64,000 nucleotides of DNA from Rachicladosporium sp. CCFEE 5018 (taxonomy: Eukaryota; Ascomycota; Dothideomycetes; Cladosporiales; Cladosporiaceae): the NCBI GenBank assembly GCA_002077045.2, contig KZ111161.1:1-64000 (forward strand), read 5' to 3'. The position numbers and the translations under genes are program-made. Below the pieces are notes generated by a model. It saw only the letters and a list, made by a program, of their open reading frames with translations. It did not search any database and was not told where the DNA came from. Below, in pieces: positions 21,761 to 32,899 of the stretch (positions are counted from its first letter, which is position 1; the number at the start of each line of letters is the position of its first letter).

Positions 21761-22877
21761 GTACGGTGCTGGATACTGTGACGCGCAGTGCCCAGTCGGA
21801 GACTGGTTCAACGGTACCGTCAACACTGGCGGTCTCGGATCTTGCTGTGCGTATTGATAACCTACCTCTTCTCGAGCATCTGCTAATGTACAATCAGGCA
21901 ACGAGATGGATCTTTGGGAAGCCAACGGCCGCGCCACAGCTCTCACTCCTCACCCTTGCAGCGTGAACAGCATCGGAGGCTGCACAGGCTCAGCATGCGG
22001 CAGCACCGGTTACTGTGACAAGAACGGCTGTGGCTTCAACCCGTACGCCCTCGGCCAGCAAGGCTACTACGGCCCCGGTCTGACTGTCGACACAAAGAAG
22101 AAGATCACCGTCACCACATCCTTCCACACCAGCGACGGTACTTCGACCGGCACATTGACCGAGATTACTCGCCAATACATCCAAGATGGCGTCGTCATCG
22201 CCAATGCCGTTGCCGGCTCCTCCTCAGGCTTCCCTGGGCAGAACTCGTTGACCGACTCATACTGCTCCGCATCCGACAGCTTCGGCCAGACCCTCGGCGG
22301 ACTGAAGACAATGGGTGAGGCTCTGGGTCGCGGAATGGTCTTGGTACTGTCGATCTGGAACGACGCCGGCGGGTACATGACCTGGCTCGACAGCGGCAAC
22401 AGCGGACCATGCTCTGCCACTGAGGGCAACCCGTCTTTGATCATTCAGCAGAATCCGACCACGTACGTGGTGTTCTCAAACATCCGATACGGTGACATCG
22501 GCTCGACTTGGTCCATCGGCAAGCCCCCAGTCAGCAGCAAGAGCAGCACCAGCACCAGCGTCAAGCCAACAACAACCTCCAGCCAGATCCTCGGCTCCAC
22601 GACCGTCGTCACGACCACGACGACTAAGCCCACCACCGTCTCCACAACGACCAGCAAGCCGACGACCACCACAAAGCCAACCACCACTACTAAGCCAGCC
22701 CCGCCAACGACCAAGTCTACCACCACGACCAAGTCGTCGGCTACGACTACCAAGCCAAGCCAGCCGACCGCTACCCACTACGGGCAGTGCGGTGGCAAGG
22801 GCTACACCGGCCCGACTGTGTGCGCCAGCCCATGGACGTGCAAGGTCAGCAATGACTATTACTCGCAGTGTTTGTAG
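21761..22877 (+). CDS. GH7 cellulase with CBM1, 3' part
   Basis: Exons from the gap to 21846 and 21898-22877 (51-bp phase-1 intron, GTGCGT donor, joining SCC to NEMDLWEANG). The catalytic triad motif E-x-D-x-x-E is intact in NEMDLWE (nucleophile and acid/base Glu). Conserved GH7 blocks follow: CSVNSIGGCTGSACG, YYGPGLTVDTKKKITVTTSF and LVLSIWNDAGGYMTWLDSG. A ~75-residue Thr/Pro/Lys linker leads to a C-terminal family 1 cellulose-binding module (HYGQCGGKGYTGPTVC...WTCKVSNDYYSQCL) with its Cys pairs and aromatic face. The NEMDLWEANG variant and short loops suggest the endoglucanase I branch rather than a cellobiohydrolase. Secreted; hydrolyses beta-1,4-glucan. About 180 N-terminal residues are lost in the gap. 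Confidence 0.92.
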
Positions 22878-23554
22878 ATGGAGCATCTATTAGCTTATGC
22901 AGTCTCTCAACGTTCACTTCCATGCTCACTCACTCTAATCTCACCCAATCTTCGTTTCCATGCCGCCACTTCCCGCTGAATAATCGATCGTGACAGCTAC
23001 AGGAAGTCCATGTACACCAGCCACCAAGCCCACAGTACCTTGCATGGTTCGTCTTGCATCTTTGGAGTCTCTGCAGACACTGTTCGCGTGGTAGCGCGAA
23101 ATTCGGATAATCTCATCTTCCTGTGTCGAATGCTCTCGTCAACTCATGTGTTTCATAGTCGCATTACGGGATCGAGGCCCGCGAACCATGAAAACATTCA
23201 CAACTGCATCAAAAGGTTTCGACACCGTTTGAAACTTCCCAGGCATTACACTGGATATGTGATCGCTTCGACCACCGAGTATGAACTCGATCCGACCTTT
23301 CGTTGGCGTGTGATCATGATATTGCCGTTTCACGATCAGCTCCAAGGTGTGGTTGGGGTTGAGCATCACTAACCCTACAGTCCAGGAATCGGCAGTAAGC
23401 TGCCCTTCCTTCTCATTGACCGTGCTAGCTGTCAATTCGGAAATAGCTCGCCAAACTATTTGGCTCAAAAAATACGCGAAGGATGAGATGGGTAATGTAT
23501 GTCGTCTAATGATGCAATACCGTTAAATGCTTACCACTTCGTCCAATCCATACC
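22878..23554. other. intergenic spacer
   Basis: 677 bp between the convergent GH7 cellulase and riboflavin kinase genes. Two overlapping chance ORFs of about 110-120 codons on opposite strands; no supported feature. Confidence 0.5.
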
Positions 23555-24540
23555 CTACTCCCCCACCTCCGTCCTCCCCTCGAACTCCAACAAATACGGA
23601 TCCCGCCTGAACTCCGCGTAAGCATTCCTATCCATGCTCCTCTTCCCAACCTCCATATCCTCCCTGATATCCTCCACCAGTGACTCCAAACTGACATAAT
23701 CGTACTCCGGCCGGATGAACCCCAGGATCACGAGGTTCATATGTGAGCCGTAGAAGTCTTGGTCAAACTTGTGGAGTAAGTGAACCTCTACAGACCGTAC
23801 AGTGTTCTTGTAGAACGGGTTCCAGCCGATCGACATCACCATTGGGTAGACATTGGGTTTCGAGCCTGTGGCGGGTGAGGCGGAGAGACCGGCGTAGCCG
23901 TAGTAGACGCCTGATTCGATGTCTTCGTGGCCGCCGACCGAGAGACCAGTGACGGGGATGTTGGCTGTGGGGATGCCGAGCTACGAAACAGGGTCAGTTC
24001 ATGGCTCGATATGCTCCGTTGGTGTGTCGTCGATGGGTAAGAGGCGAGGCGAGCAAGCTTGACGAGGACAGCCATCGTCGCGCAAGGCACGGGCGTCGCT
24101 GACTCTAGCTGGAGTCTTCGTGCACCTCGTCTAGTAACAGTACCACCCACGCCAGCTCTCCCAAGTCCATGGTCCTGGAGCTCTGACACGCATGTGGCGA
24201 ATCCGTCCACGTGTCGGCTATGATATGTCATGCCTCGCGTGTACGTCGCGTACGCCCATCGGACAGCGACATGTTTGACAGCGGCTGATAGCAGCACTCC
24301 TCGCTACCCACAGCGTAGCGTACCGGTCTTCATCTCGTAACGTGCCTTCCATGTACGACAGTCGTGTTTCTCGAGATCTTGATTGAGACAACAGAAGGAA
24401 TAAAATGATGAAAGATGGCTTACCTCTTTGCTGCCTCGGCCGAAGCCTTTGATCACTTTGCCGTTCAGTCGTAAGGGAAAGGGTGGCACGGGTCCGCTGT
24501 CTGGCCCTGCTGTAGGATCTCGGGGTCCGTCTGGTCGCAT
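23555..24540 (-). CDS. FMN1: riboflavin kinase
   Basis: 180-residue protein from exons 24540-24424 and 23980-23555. ATP:riboflavin phosphotransferase making FMN, the first step from riboflavin to flavin cofactors. Conserved flavokinase blocks: GKVIKGFGRGSKELGIPTANI (nucleotide loop and the PTAN motif, assembled across the splice), SGVYYGYAGL, PMVMSIGWNPFY, and VEVHLLHKFDQDFYG with the catalytic Glu-containing strand, then GFIRPE and LVEDIREDMEV. Slightly shorter than the yeast enzyme because it lacks an organelle leader. Joined by family alignment, the two exons leave nothing missing, so the intervening 443 bp is one long intron, unusual for this window. Confidence 0.93.
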
Positions 24541-24995
24541 CGTGAGGAATGTAGGCGACTCAGCTGTGCAGATGTCACGTGGACGACGGCTATGACAGTG
24601 TTCAAGACAAGCGGAAACTTTTGAGCAGTGATTGAGGAGGCGTGATGGAGTTACAAATATAGACGTTGAGCAATAGATGATGGCGCATTAGACTCCATGT
24701 ACGGAAAGCTGCCTCAGGCATCTATAGAGTCGAGTGCGGGTCGAAGACAACAACAACATCATTCCACAATCGTCAACCAAACTGAGTAATCGGTAGACGT
24801 ATTACAATTAATCTATCTCAACGATGTCACAGCACTAAAGCCGCCTCCCCTTTCCCATCACCGGTGCCTGTGTGGCATTCCGTGTCTTGCCCATTTACTG
24901 CTTACTTTGGCATCACCGTGCCGGATGGCGCCATCATGCTCGTCGTGAAGCCTGCCGAAGCCGCCATGGCGCTCGACTGATCTTCTCGAAGCCCT
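24541..24995. other. intergenic spacer
   Basis: 455 bp between acuK (3' end) and riboflavin kinase (5' end), both on the minus strand. Should contain the riboflavin kinase promoter. No other feature seen. Confidence 0.5.
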
Positions 24996-27261
24996 TCATA
25001 TCACTGGTAAGAACTGTAAAACCGTCAGTAATGTCCTCGCCATCCACAAGTCAAAGCAGTACTCACATTAATGACAATGAGCATCGGAATATTGAACACA
25101 TCTCTCTTCACGGTCCAACACATCCCACAGTCAACCCTTCCGTCGCCCTCACCAAGGCTGTTCATGCCATCTCTACCCCTCAAGATCCCCTCCCGCTTCA
25201 CCCCGTCGCCCACGGAGCCGCGCTTCCCTCGCTTCTCGTCCTCCCCGCCTTCGTCCACACCCCAACCTGGGTCCCGCTTGGTCTTGTACTTCAGCAGCGC
25301 ACACTCCCGGCCGATGATCTCAGATCCCGAAGCACCGAAGGCGAGGTCGGCGAAGTCCTCGTAGAACTGTACAACGCTGTCCTCGTCCATGAGCTCAGCC
25401 AGGAAGACGGGCTGAGGCCGGCCCGGATCAATCTCAACGTTGCCCAAACGAGGTGTAGCAGCGCCACGAGTACTGGCACCAGTATGAGTGCCAGAGTTGT
25501 TGCTATTGGCGCCGATATTGACGTTCAAGTTCGGTTCCTTGCCAAGCAGGACGTCTCGACGCCAGCCAGTGACGAGAGAGAATTCCTTGTTGACCGCTGC
25601 GATCTCGCCGGTACGTCGACAGATGATTGTCGGCGTACCGTAGTGGTTCATGAAGTCATCGTACTCATACAGCGTACGTTGGAGAGACTTCTCCATGAAG
25701 ATAAGGTCATCGTTGTTGAGACTTTTGTTGCAGGCGATAAATGATGGGCGGATGGAGGCGAGAGCTTTTGCTATGCGAAGGGTCTTGTTAGTGGAGAACC
25801 GTTTCTTCAGGAAGTCGGTCAAGGCGTGGAAACCTTGAGTGTAGGTGTAGGGCGCGGTGACGGAGTTGTAGATCTCTGAGGTGTCGCGGCGTACTCTTCG
25901 TTGATTTGCTGGCTCGCTGTATTGAGGAACTTGCTTTCGTTGTTGCTGTTGTTGATGTGATGCATGAGATACACTCTGTCTCAGCAAGTCAGGCTGTTGC
26001 TGTTGACCGTGGTCCAGCTGAGCGAATCGGTTCTCTGGCGACACTGTTGATGACGACTGGTATCCGGCATTGTAATCGTAGTTCTGCGACAGCGGACTGA
26101 GACCAAGATGTGAGCCTTCGCCAATAGCGAAGGCGTCCATGCCATTGTTCTGCGTCGCCCATGCAATGCCAGCGTCCGACATGCGCGAGCCAGTACTTTG
26201 TACTGTCTGCCAATTGTTCGGGTACTGATTGAAGTCGAAGTTATTGCTTGACCCGAAGCTATCGTATGAGAGGCTGCCAGGACGGTTGCCAGCATTGTTC
26301 AGATTGTCTATATCTGGCGTGCCTACAGCACCAGACGACATGTGTCCGAGCATACCGAACTCCATGGCACCGTAGTGGTTGCCAAAGTTGAAGCTAGACA
26401 GGTCAAGGCCGAAAAGTGACGAATTGTTGGGATCCAGAAACGCAGTGTCGAATGATTGATTCCGACCAGCGTCGATGCTGGCTTGATGGTCGACGTTTAC
26501 CAACATGTCTTGCACGGGCGCCACCTGTTGACTCGATGTTGATGGATAGCGTTGAGGGGTCTCGACTGGTTGTGGTGGCGCATATGATCCGAGAACTGCA
26601 TCGTTGTTGGTCATCATGGGTGGACCCATTGGAGTCTGCTGGTACTGCACATAATCGGTTGCTGTTGACTGTGGCATGTACTGGGTCGGACTGATAGCAG
26701 GAGCATTGGATACCATTGGATGTGCTCCGGGACCAGTGGGTAGACCTTGAGCATTACCCATCTGGTGACTACTTGGGAAGCCAGCAACGAGGGCTTCAGG
26801 TGGTGCATCGTGAAGGTACTTTGCCTTCTTCCTCACGCCATCGTGACACTGGTCTTGCAGTCCACGCTTAACACATCGAAGACAGGGTCGCTCGTCACCT
26901 AGACATTATCAGTCCGCGTTCATTCTCGAGCATCAAGCCACCACATACCGCAAGTCAAATGCGCCCTCTGACAGGCAAAGCAAGCCCTCCTCGCCTTCTT
27001 TCGCCTCGGGCGTGAAGGATCCTTTGCACTCTTCGACTTGCTGCCCTCCCCATTACTACCTCCACCAGCACTCTTCTCGTCGCTCGAAGCACGTTCAACT
27101 TTCTCCTCAGCCATGATCCCAGTAGAACCGTCAATGTCAACTTCATACCCAGTCTCGGGGTCAGGAGATGGCGAAACATCCTCGGCGTCTTCGGCCTCCA
27201 TATGAGCACTCCCCTGAGGGTAGTGCAGGCCCGCACCACCCCGACGATGATCCTCCTGCAT
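24996..27261 (-). CDS. acuK: gluconeogenesis activator AcuK/ERT1-type
   Basis: 720-residue Zn2Cys6/PAS regulator from exons 27261-26949, 26898-25067 and 25013-24996. The zinc cluster is assembled across the first splice: CFACQRAHLTCGDERPCLRC...GLQDQC. A long Gln/Asn/Ser-rich disordered region follows. The AcuK/ERT1 signature region starts near residue 430 (YTYTQGFHALTDFLKKRF, LRIAKALASIRPSFIAC) and leads into a PAS domain (YGTPTIICRRTGEIAAVNKEFSLVTGW), interrupted by an Asn/Gly-rich insert. The family activates gluconeogenic genes such as PEP carboxykinase and fructose-1,6-bisphosphatase, usually with AcuM. The final exon encodes only FLPVI plus the stop, matching the conserved C-terminal NFLP end, so a gene caller could easily miss it. 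Confidence 0.93.
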
Positions 27262-28780
27262 GACCCGTATGCTATTCTACGTCCCCACAGCGCGTTCTAC
27301 TTGCAGCGAAGCAGCGCAGAGCGTCCCCGTGCACAGGCCCACGGGAATGACGCTCAAGTAGCTACCCGCTCGTCCAAATCTGGAATAGAAGCAGACGAAC
27401 CAAGCGCAAGGAACGTGTAGCCTGTGCGCGCAGTCGGCCGTGCCGTGCCGCTGGATCCTCGCGACCTGACTGCGTGTGTGGCGCCAACGGGTACGCGTGG
27501 AGATATTGCACCCTGTCTGCTGTACTACACGTGTACGTACGCCCAGGGCCAAACCTATAGCAGTTTGTGCAGCGCTGTATGATCGTGCCAATGGCCGGAC
27601 GTCTGGCTTAGCTTGCAATGGCACACACTGCTAAGCCTAGCCGTACTCGAAGCAGTGCAATAGCTCGCTGCTGCGCGGATGTGAGCGCAACGGGGCGATT
27701 GGCGTGCGAGAACCGCGCATTGGGGGATGTGGAGGGACCAGTAGGAGTATTGGCGTTGTGCGACTGTCGGTACCGATCATGGCGCACAGCAGGCCATGCT
27801 GCTGGGAGGGCGAGTGAGGGGCTTGGCGGGGAGAGCACGACCAACGCCGCTGAGCTGTGGCTTCCTGTCCAACACACCTCGAGTCTCGTGGAGAGGCTGC
27901 ACTGGCACGAGGCTCGCGAACACAAGGATCGCCGTGCGCTGCCCTGCTCTGCCGTGCCACGTTTGGGCCGCGTATGTCGCCCACCCAACAAACACTGTAC
28001 GCGCAGCTTCCTCTTCCAGCCGTGCGAAGCGACTGCCTGTGCGTCTTGCACGCGCGCGCGATTGCTCCTCCCAGAGCTTCCGCCGAAGTGGACTGCAGAG
28101 CACTCTATCTCGCAGCTACCTCGAACCTCAGATGTCGAGTCCAGCATCGCCAAGCGAACCCGTCCCGAGCCAAACTCCAACCTCCCGCGTCCCGAGCTCC
28201 ACCGCCCGAATATCAAGCGTGCCACGCTGCTGGGCCTGGCCTCGATTGCCCCTTACTTCATCGAAACTAACGTTGCACACTTCACTATAGACAGCATCCA
28301 GATCAGGCGATTCGCAGCCTTCACCTGTCTAGCCACGTTCCCACATATAAATGTCTCACTTCCCCGCCGCCTCCTGTCACCGGCCTCGATGCGAAACAAA
28401 AGTCACCGCGAGGCAAGGGGCGGGGACCTGCTTTGGCGGCCGCGAGTAACGACTGGACTGCTCAGTCGGGACCGTCACACAGGCTTGATCTCGCATGCTG
28501 TGCGGCCTGACCTCGCTTCTTAGGTAACATCCGTGTACTGTACTCCATCACGTGTGATGTCCAACAGGCACCGACTCGATCGCCGGGACTCGAGCAATCT
28601 TGCCGTGAAGCCGGGCTACTGCCGGACAGCTGCGCAGAGCACTGTATCATGCAGGAGTGCTTGAGATGGTTGGGACGACGATGAAGTAGGCATGCGCTGT
28701 AGTGGAGACATTGGAACGTGGTGTAATGCCTATTCCTGTCCACTCAAATCTGTGGCGTGCGCGCGTGCCCTGGCAGCATT
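27262..28780. other. GC-rich upstream region of acuK
   Basis: About 1.5 kb upstream of acuK with no convincing gene. Between 27600 and 28530, ORFs are open in nearly every frame on both strands (one of 301 codons). They have incompatible readings and no domain resemblance, as expected for GC-rich non-coding DNA with few stops. Likely promoter and 5' leader. Confidence 0.5.
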
Positions 28781-28785
28781 ATGGG

Positions 28786-29247
28786 AAACTCGAGATAGCG
28801 ACCTTGAGACGCTGGTACTGGAACTGGGTACGTTCACTTTGGGAATCATGCTGACCTTGTTGGCGATCATACTCGCCTAAGCTATGTTGATCAGCCGCGT
28901 CATCCATGGTACTGGACAACTGAGGCTCAAGCGCAGTATCGAAAGTCGCATCATCCTGCTCGCGCTAATCGCAGACTTTGCACCTTTCCAGCTCACCGCT
29001 ACTTACTTGGAGGCATCATGGAGATGGCGCGAGTGACACGAAGTATAGTACAAGCGCCGCATCGAGGCAGAGCAAAATACACCTGCCCGTTGAACTGGAG
29101 CTTGCATTGCGCCGCAGGAGGAGTGATCGACGTCATAACACTTGACAGGACCTGCAGGCGCTTGCAGTCGTCGCGCTGGCGGATAGTCTCCCGCAACGCA
29201 ATCTGGATGATCGTTCGGGCCAGAAATTTGACCAATCCCGATGGCAA
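28786..29247 (-). pseudogene. coding-like fragments, possible relict or small gene
   Basis: Two coding-like minus-strand stretches lie in tandem. The first (29247-28999, 82 codons from ATG) has high GC3 and ends at GTAAGTAG, which looks like a splice donor. The second (28968-28786) reads as an acidic, Gln/Ser-rich tail (MDDAADQHSLGEYD, SERTQFQYQRLK) after an AG acceptor. The two frames do not join through that donor without a stop. Only a less typical donor inside the first stretch (after AACGGGCAG) would join them. I cannot tell a mis-modelled small gene from a decayed one. Confidence 0.25.
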
Positions 29248-29576
29248 CGTATGCAGTCTTCGAATCCACAGCGATATACCACCACGGAGTTCTCACCGGC
29301 AGCGCGGCCTAGATTGCGGCTCGGCGCCGGGTTGTCTATGTTGACCTGAGCTATCAGCATCTGTGCCAAATGCTACGTATCTCCGGTATGAGGGACGTAC
29401 CATTCGACGTATGACACGCAATCTCGCCGTGCGCTAAACACGGACTCGTGGACCGCAAGCCCGCAGATACCCAGGGTTTGACTGTCTTGACTCACGTCGA
29501 GGGAACACGATCATTGTGAAGCGCAGCAGACCTTCGACATCTTGTCTGTAACCACGATCATGGGTAGTCCCTCCCT

Positions 29577-31967
29577 TCACCCTTGAGCAAATCGTGAGTT
29601 GCCCCGTACTTTCTTGCCATATTTGAAGAATAGCAATGGGAATGGCATCATCGCGAGTGCCAGGAAGCCGAGCAACGAGCTTGCCCACTGATAGCCCAGC
29701 TGTACAAGAGTAAGTAAGTCTCACAACCTCATCTGTAAGGCGGTTTCACATGCCTTTTCATACATCTGGGTCCCGAAGAGACTTGATGAGATCGTCAGCA
29801 CAGAATTCATGGCCAGGGATCAGGGCAAGCAGCCGGAACTCACGGAAATGCAGCAGCGAAGGACGATCTGCCACCGATGTTAGCATTGCCCATTGTCGCG
29901 ATCAATCAATGCCGTGTCACCTACCTGGCGAAAGAGTTCGCAGCCAGCGCGCTTGCGGCGTAAAGTGGATACTGCGCGGGGCATCAGTACATCCGACATT
30001 CTCGCCCGACAGATCACCTACGCATTCGACGAGGAAGGTACTATACCATCTGTCAGTACTCAAATCACACCCCTGATGCGGCCATTGCACTCACAAGATT
30101 CCCGAAAAGCAGAATATATTGCCAATGCCGAAGATCGTGCTGAAGAAGATCGGGACTGCTCAGGATTCCTGGTCAGCGGTGTTTGATCACCATTACATGA
30201 TGCAGCTTGATCTCACCTATCCAATGGACCCTGTACGCGCACAAGATGGATCATCAGCATTTACTCAAACGGGGACTTGGACGAGATTTGCGTGCGTTAG
30301 CGTACCAAGGATATGTGGTCCAGCCGAAACCTGCGTGTTGCACGAGCGTCAGCGATCATGGACACGATGGATGTCTTGACATTGAGTGGGCTCACCAAAC
30401 AAGCTGATAGGTACCAGTACGGCTCCCCTACATGCAGAGGTCAGTCGCAGCACGGCAGTAGATCCCGGGAACGAGCTTACAAGATTGTTGAGGGTAGTCT
30501 GAACTCAGGCTCCGATACGCCGCCGTTGTTCCGCACAAGTCGCAAATCTATACCGCATCAGTACACTGCTATCGCCTGCAGGCGTTGTGTTGCTCAACGG
30601 ACAATTCTTCCGCCACAGTGGATCGCAGGCTGTGCCTATCACCATTCCGACGAATATCCCGAGAAAGGTCAGGCCTGTGGGACGTCAGCTCTGTTGTCGG
30701 AAGTGGCTGATACCTGATTACCTTGCTGCCAGAGGTTGAAGTTGTGGTTGTGCGAGAAGACCAGGGCGAAAGCCTGGAGATTTCTGTCAGCGTCTCCACG
30801 TCCTATTCGCCTGGCCTCCGATCTACTTACGCCGAAGAATAGGTACAGCACGCCTAGCAGAATAGCGCTCAGCAAGCAGAGATTAAGACACATCTGCTCG
30901 AAGAATAGCAGCTGGAACGGGCGAACGCAACTCCACGCAACGGTCTTCGTCACTGATCTGCTCATGACCTCGATCGGAGCCTTCCATCTCCCATCGCCGG
31001 TCTCTTTGCGCAGCTTGATGGCCTTGCGCCTCAGCAGCACGGGACTATATGTCTCCGGGACGAAGAACGCAATAAGCAGCCAGTTGACTCCGGCCCAGAT
31101 CACCAGCGTCCAGAACGACCATCGCCAATCTGCATAGTAGTTGATGAAACCACCGAAGACGGGTCCGACAAGTGGCCCGACGAACGGACTGGCAGTGTAC
31201 ACTGTCATCGGCATGCTCAGTCTCTCGCGCGGGAACATGTCGCCAATCGTTCCGCCTGCGACGCTCAAGAACGCACTCCCTGCCAGCCCGTCAAAGAACC
31301 TCGCAATCAGCATCGTCTCGATGTTTTGCGCCAACGCACAGGGTATGAGCCAGATGAGGTACATCCCAAAAGCACAGAGATAGATCACTCTTCGACCATA
31401 GAATTCCGATAGGGGACTCAAGAACATCGGCCCCAGTCCCAAGCCTGCTACAAAAATCGACAGGCCCAGCGTCGCGACTTCCCGACTGATATGGAAGTAC
31501 GGCGTGATTTGCAGGTAAGTGCTAGTGTACAGAGCTGAAGCGCAAGTGACGCACATGGATGACATGGCGAGTATGATCACAATGCTCCATTTGCGGAGGT
31601 CCGAGCCCCAGGCTGAGCTTTTGGGGCTCATGGGGTCGTCAGGACTAGACCATTCAACCTCGAAGGGGTTGCTGTCCGGGTCGGGTGAGTCGCCGCTAGA
31701 TGGGTCGTGGGATGACTTCTCGTCATCATCGTGGTTGAAATGCGTGTAGCCATCTGCGCCGGCGTAGGATCGTTGGGATGAGTGGCTTCGTACTGTGTGT
31801 AGTCGAGGCGAGAGCGTGGCGGTTTTGCGTTGCGCTATCGATGTGTGAGAGTCGTCGTTTGGTGTAGCGTGCTCGATCTCTTCTTCCTTGCCATGAATTG
31901 CATGATCAATGTCGGACTTCTCCAGATCCTTCTCGATGGGCGAGCTAGACACTGAACTAGAGGCCAT
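29577..31967 (-). CDS. MFS drug:H+ antiporter-type transporter, 13 exons
   Basis: 566-residue, 12-TM major facilitator of DHA1 type. Exons: 31967-30831, 30773-30722, 30674-30603, 30547-30481, 30427-30396, 30330-30306, 30230-30217, 30155-30095, 30040-30022, 29971-29925, 29867-29844, 29781-29754, 29699-29577. The frame closes at every junction and the spliced 3' half gives a standard DHA1 C-terminal half (DPLWRKNY, EPEFRLP, VHWIVPIFFSTIFGIGN, YPLYAASALAANSFARSSF, LFFKYGKKVRG). Exon 1 encodes a disordered Ser/Asp-rich N-tail and TM1-6, with motif A-like LSEFYGRRVIY and antiporter motif C (SPFVGPLVGPVFGGF). Plasma-membrane export of small molecules is the family role; substrate unknown. The last intron uses a GC donor (AAG|GCATGT). 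Confidence 0.88.
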
Positions 31968-32899
31968 GTTGATGTAGTCGTACCTGCCAAGTCTTGTGCA
32001 CCCAATGGCTGCAGGCCGGAGTAACAGAGTGGTCGATCTATTCAGCGTTTTGCGACTGTACACGCGATAGGAGGTGAGTATGTGACGCCTCTATTTGATT
32101 CAGACTCTCAACACGACATGGCATGACTACGATTCGCAACGGTGATCTACGAGGTTAGGTAGCAAAAGGTCTCGCTCCCTCGCTCTTGCCGTTCTTCCGA
32201 CGTTCGAGCGAGCATGGAGCGAGCAACGTCACTGAACCATTAGTAATTCCGGTAGATCTGGCTTATCCCCGATACATGTAACCGAAGCTTGACATGGCTT
32301 ATGCCTTTAATCTACCACTTGAAATATCAATCAGAGTCATACACGCCCGCGTGACTGACTCCAGGCCGGTCAGCCCATGCGAGCACTATAGCTTGTTGGT
32401 GGTCAACGTTCTGACTCAGCATGAGCTGCGAAGTCCGCAATAGCGCCGCGATCCGCGCTGTATGCGCCTAGAGGAGGTCGTGAGGCATGAGCTGACAAAC
32501 CCAGCGCAATGGTATTGCAAGCGCCATGCTCGATAGTCATGAGCATAGAGAAACGGCAATGGACTAATCGATGGTGAGACGCTCCGTATACCTACTACCC
32601 GTGGAGAGATGTCGACGAGTGATGAGCTTCTGGAGATTATTGGTAACCTGTAAAGCTGATTGGTCTGTAGCTGCTGCTTCTCCTACAAAGGACTGCTGAT
32701 AGTGCATGCCTTTCCTCCCGGCACCGAAACGCCTAGCCCCTTTCCAAGCCCATGCAACTGTAGACGTACGAGACAAGGCCAAGCTGCCCCAGTAGGGCAC
32801 CGCTGTCAGCTACAGCGAGTGCGTAGCCCGGTGTAGCCTAACCGAGACCACAACGGTAGCATCCATCATTATTCTCGCCTCAAAACCGCCCCTGCCCCC
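31968..32899. other. intergenic spacer
   Basis: 932 bp between the MFS transporter start and the CDK stop codon, both minus strand. Should hold the transporter promoter. One 78-codon chance ORF (32564-32800) without support; nothing else seen. Confidence 0.5.

Noticed and set aside
27618..28523. 301-codon plus-strand ORF upstream of acuK
   Set aside because: Several long ORFs overlap it in other frames and on the other strand. Composition is Arg/Ala/Ser-rich GC noise, there is no domain resemblance, and the region is upstream of a large regulator gene.
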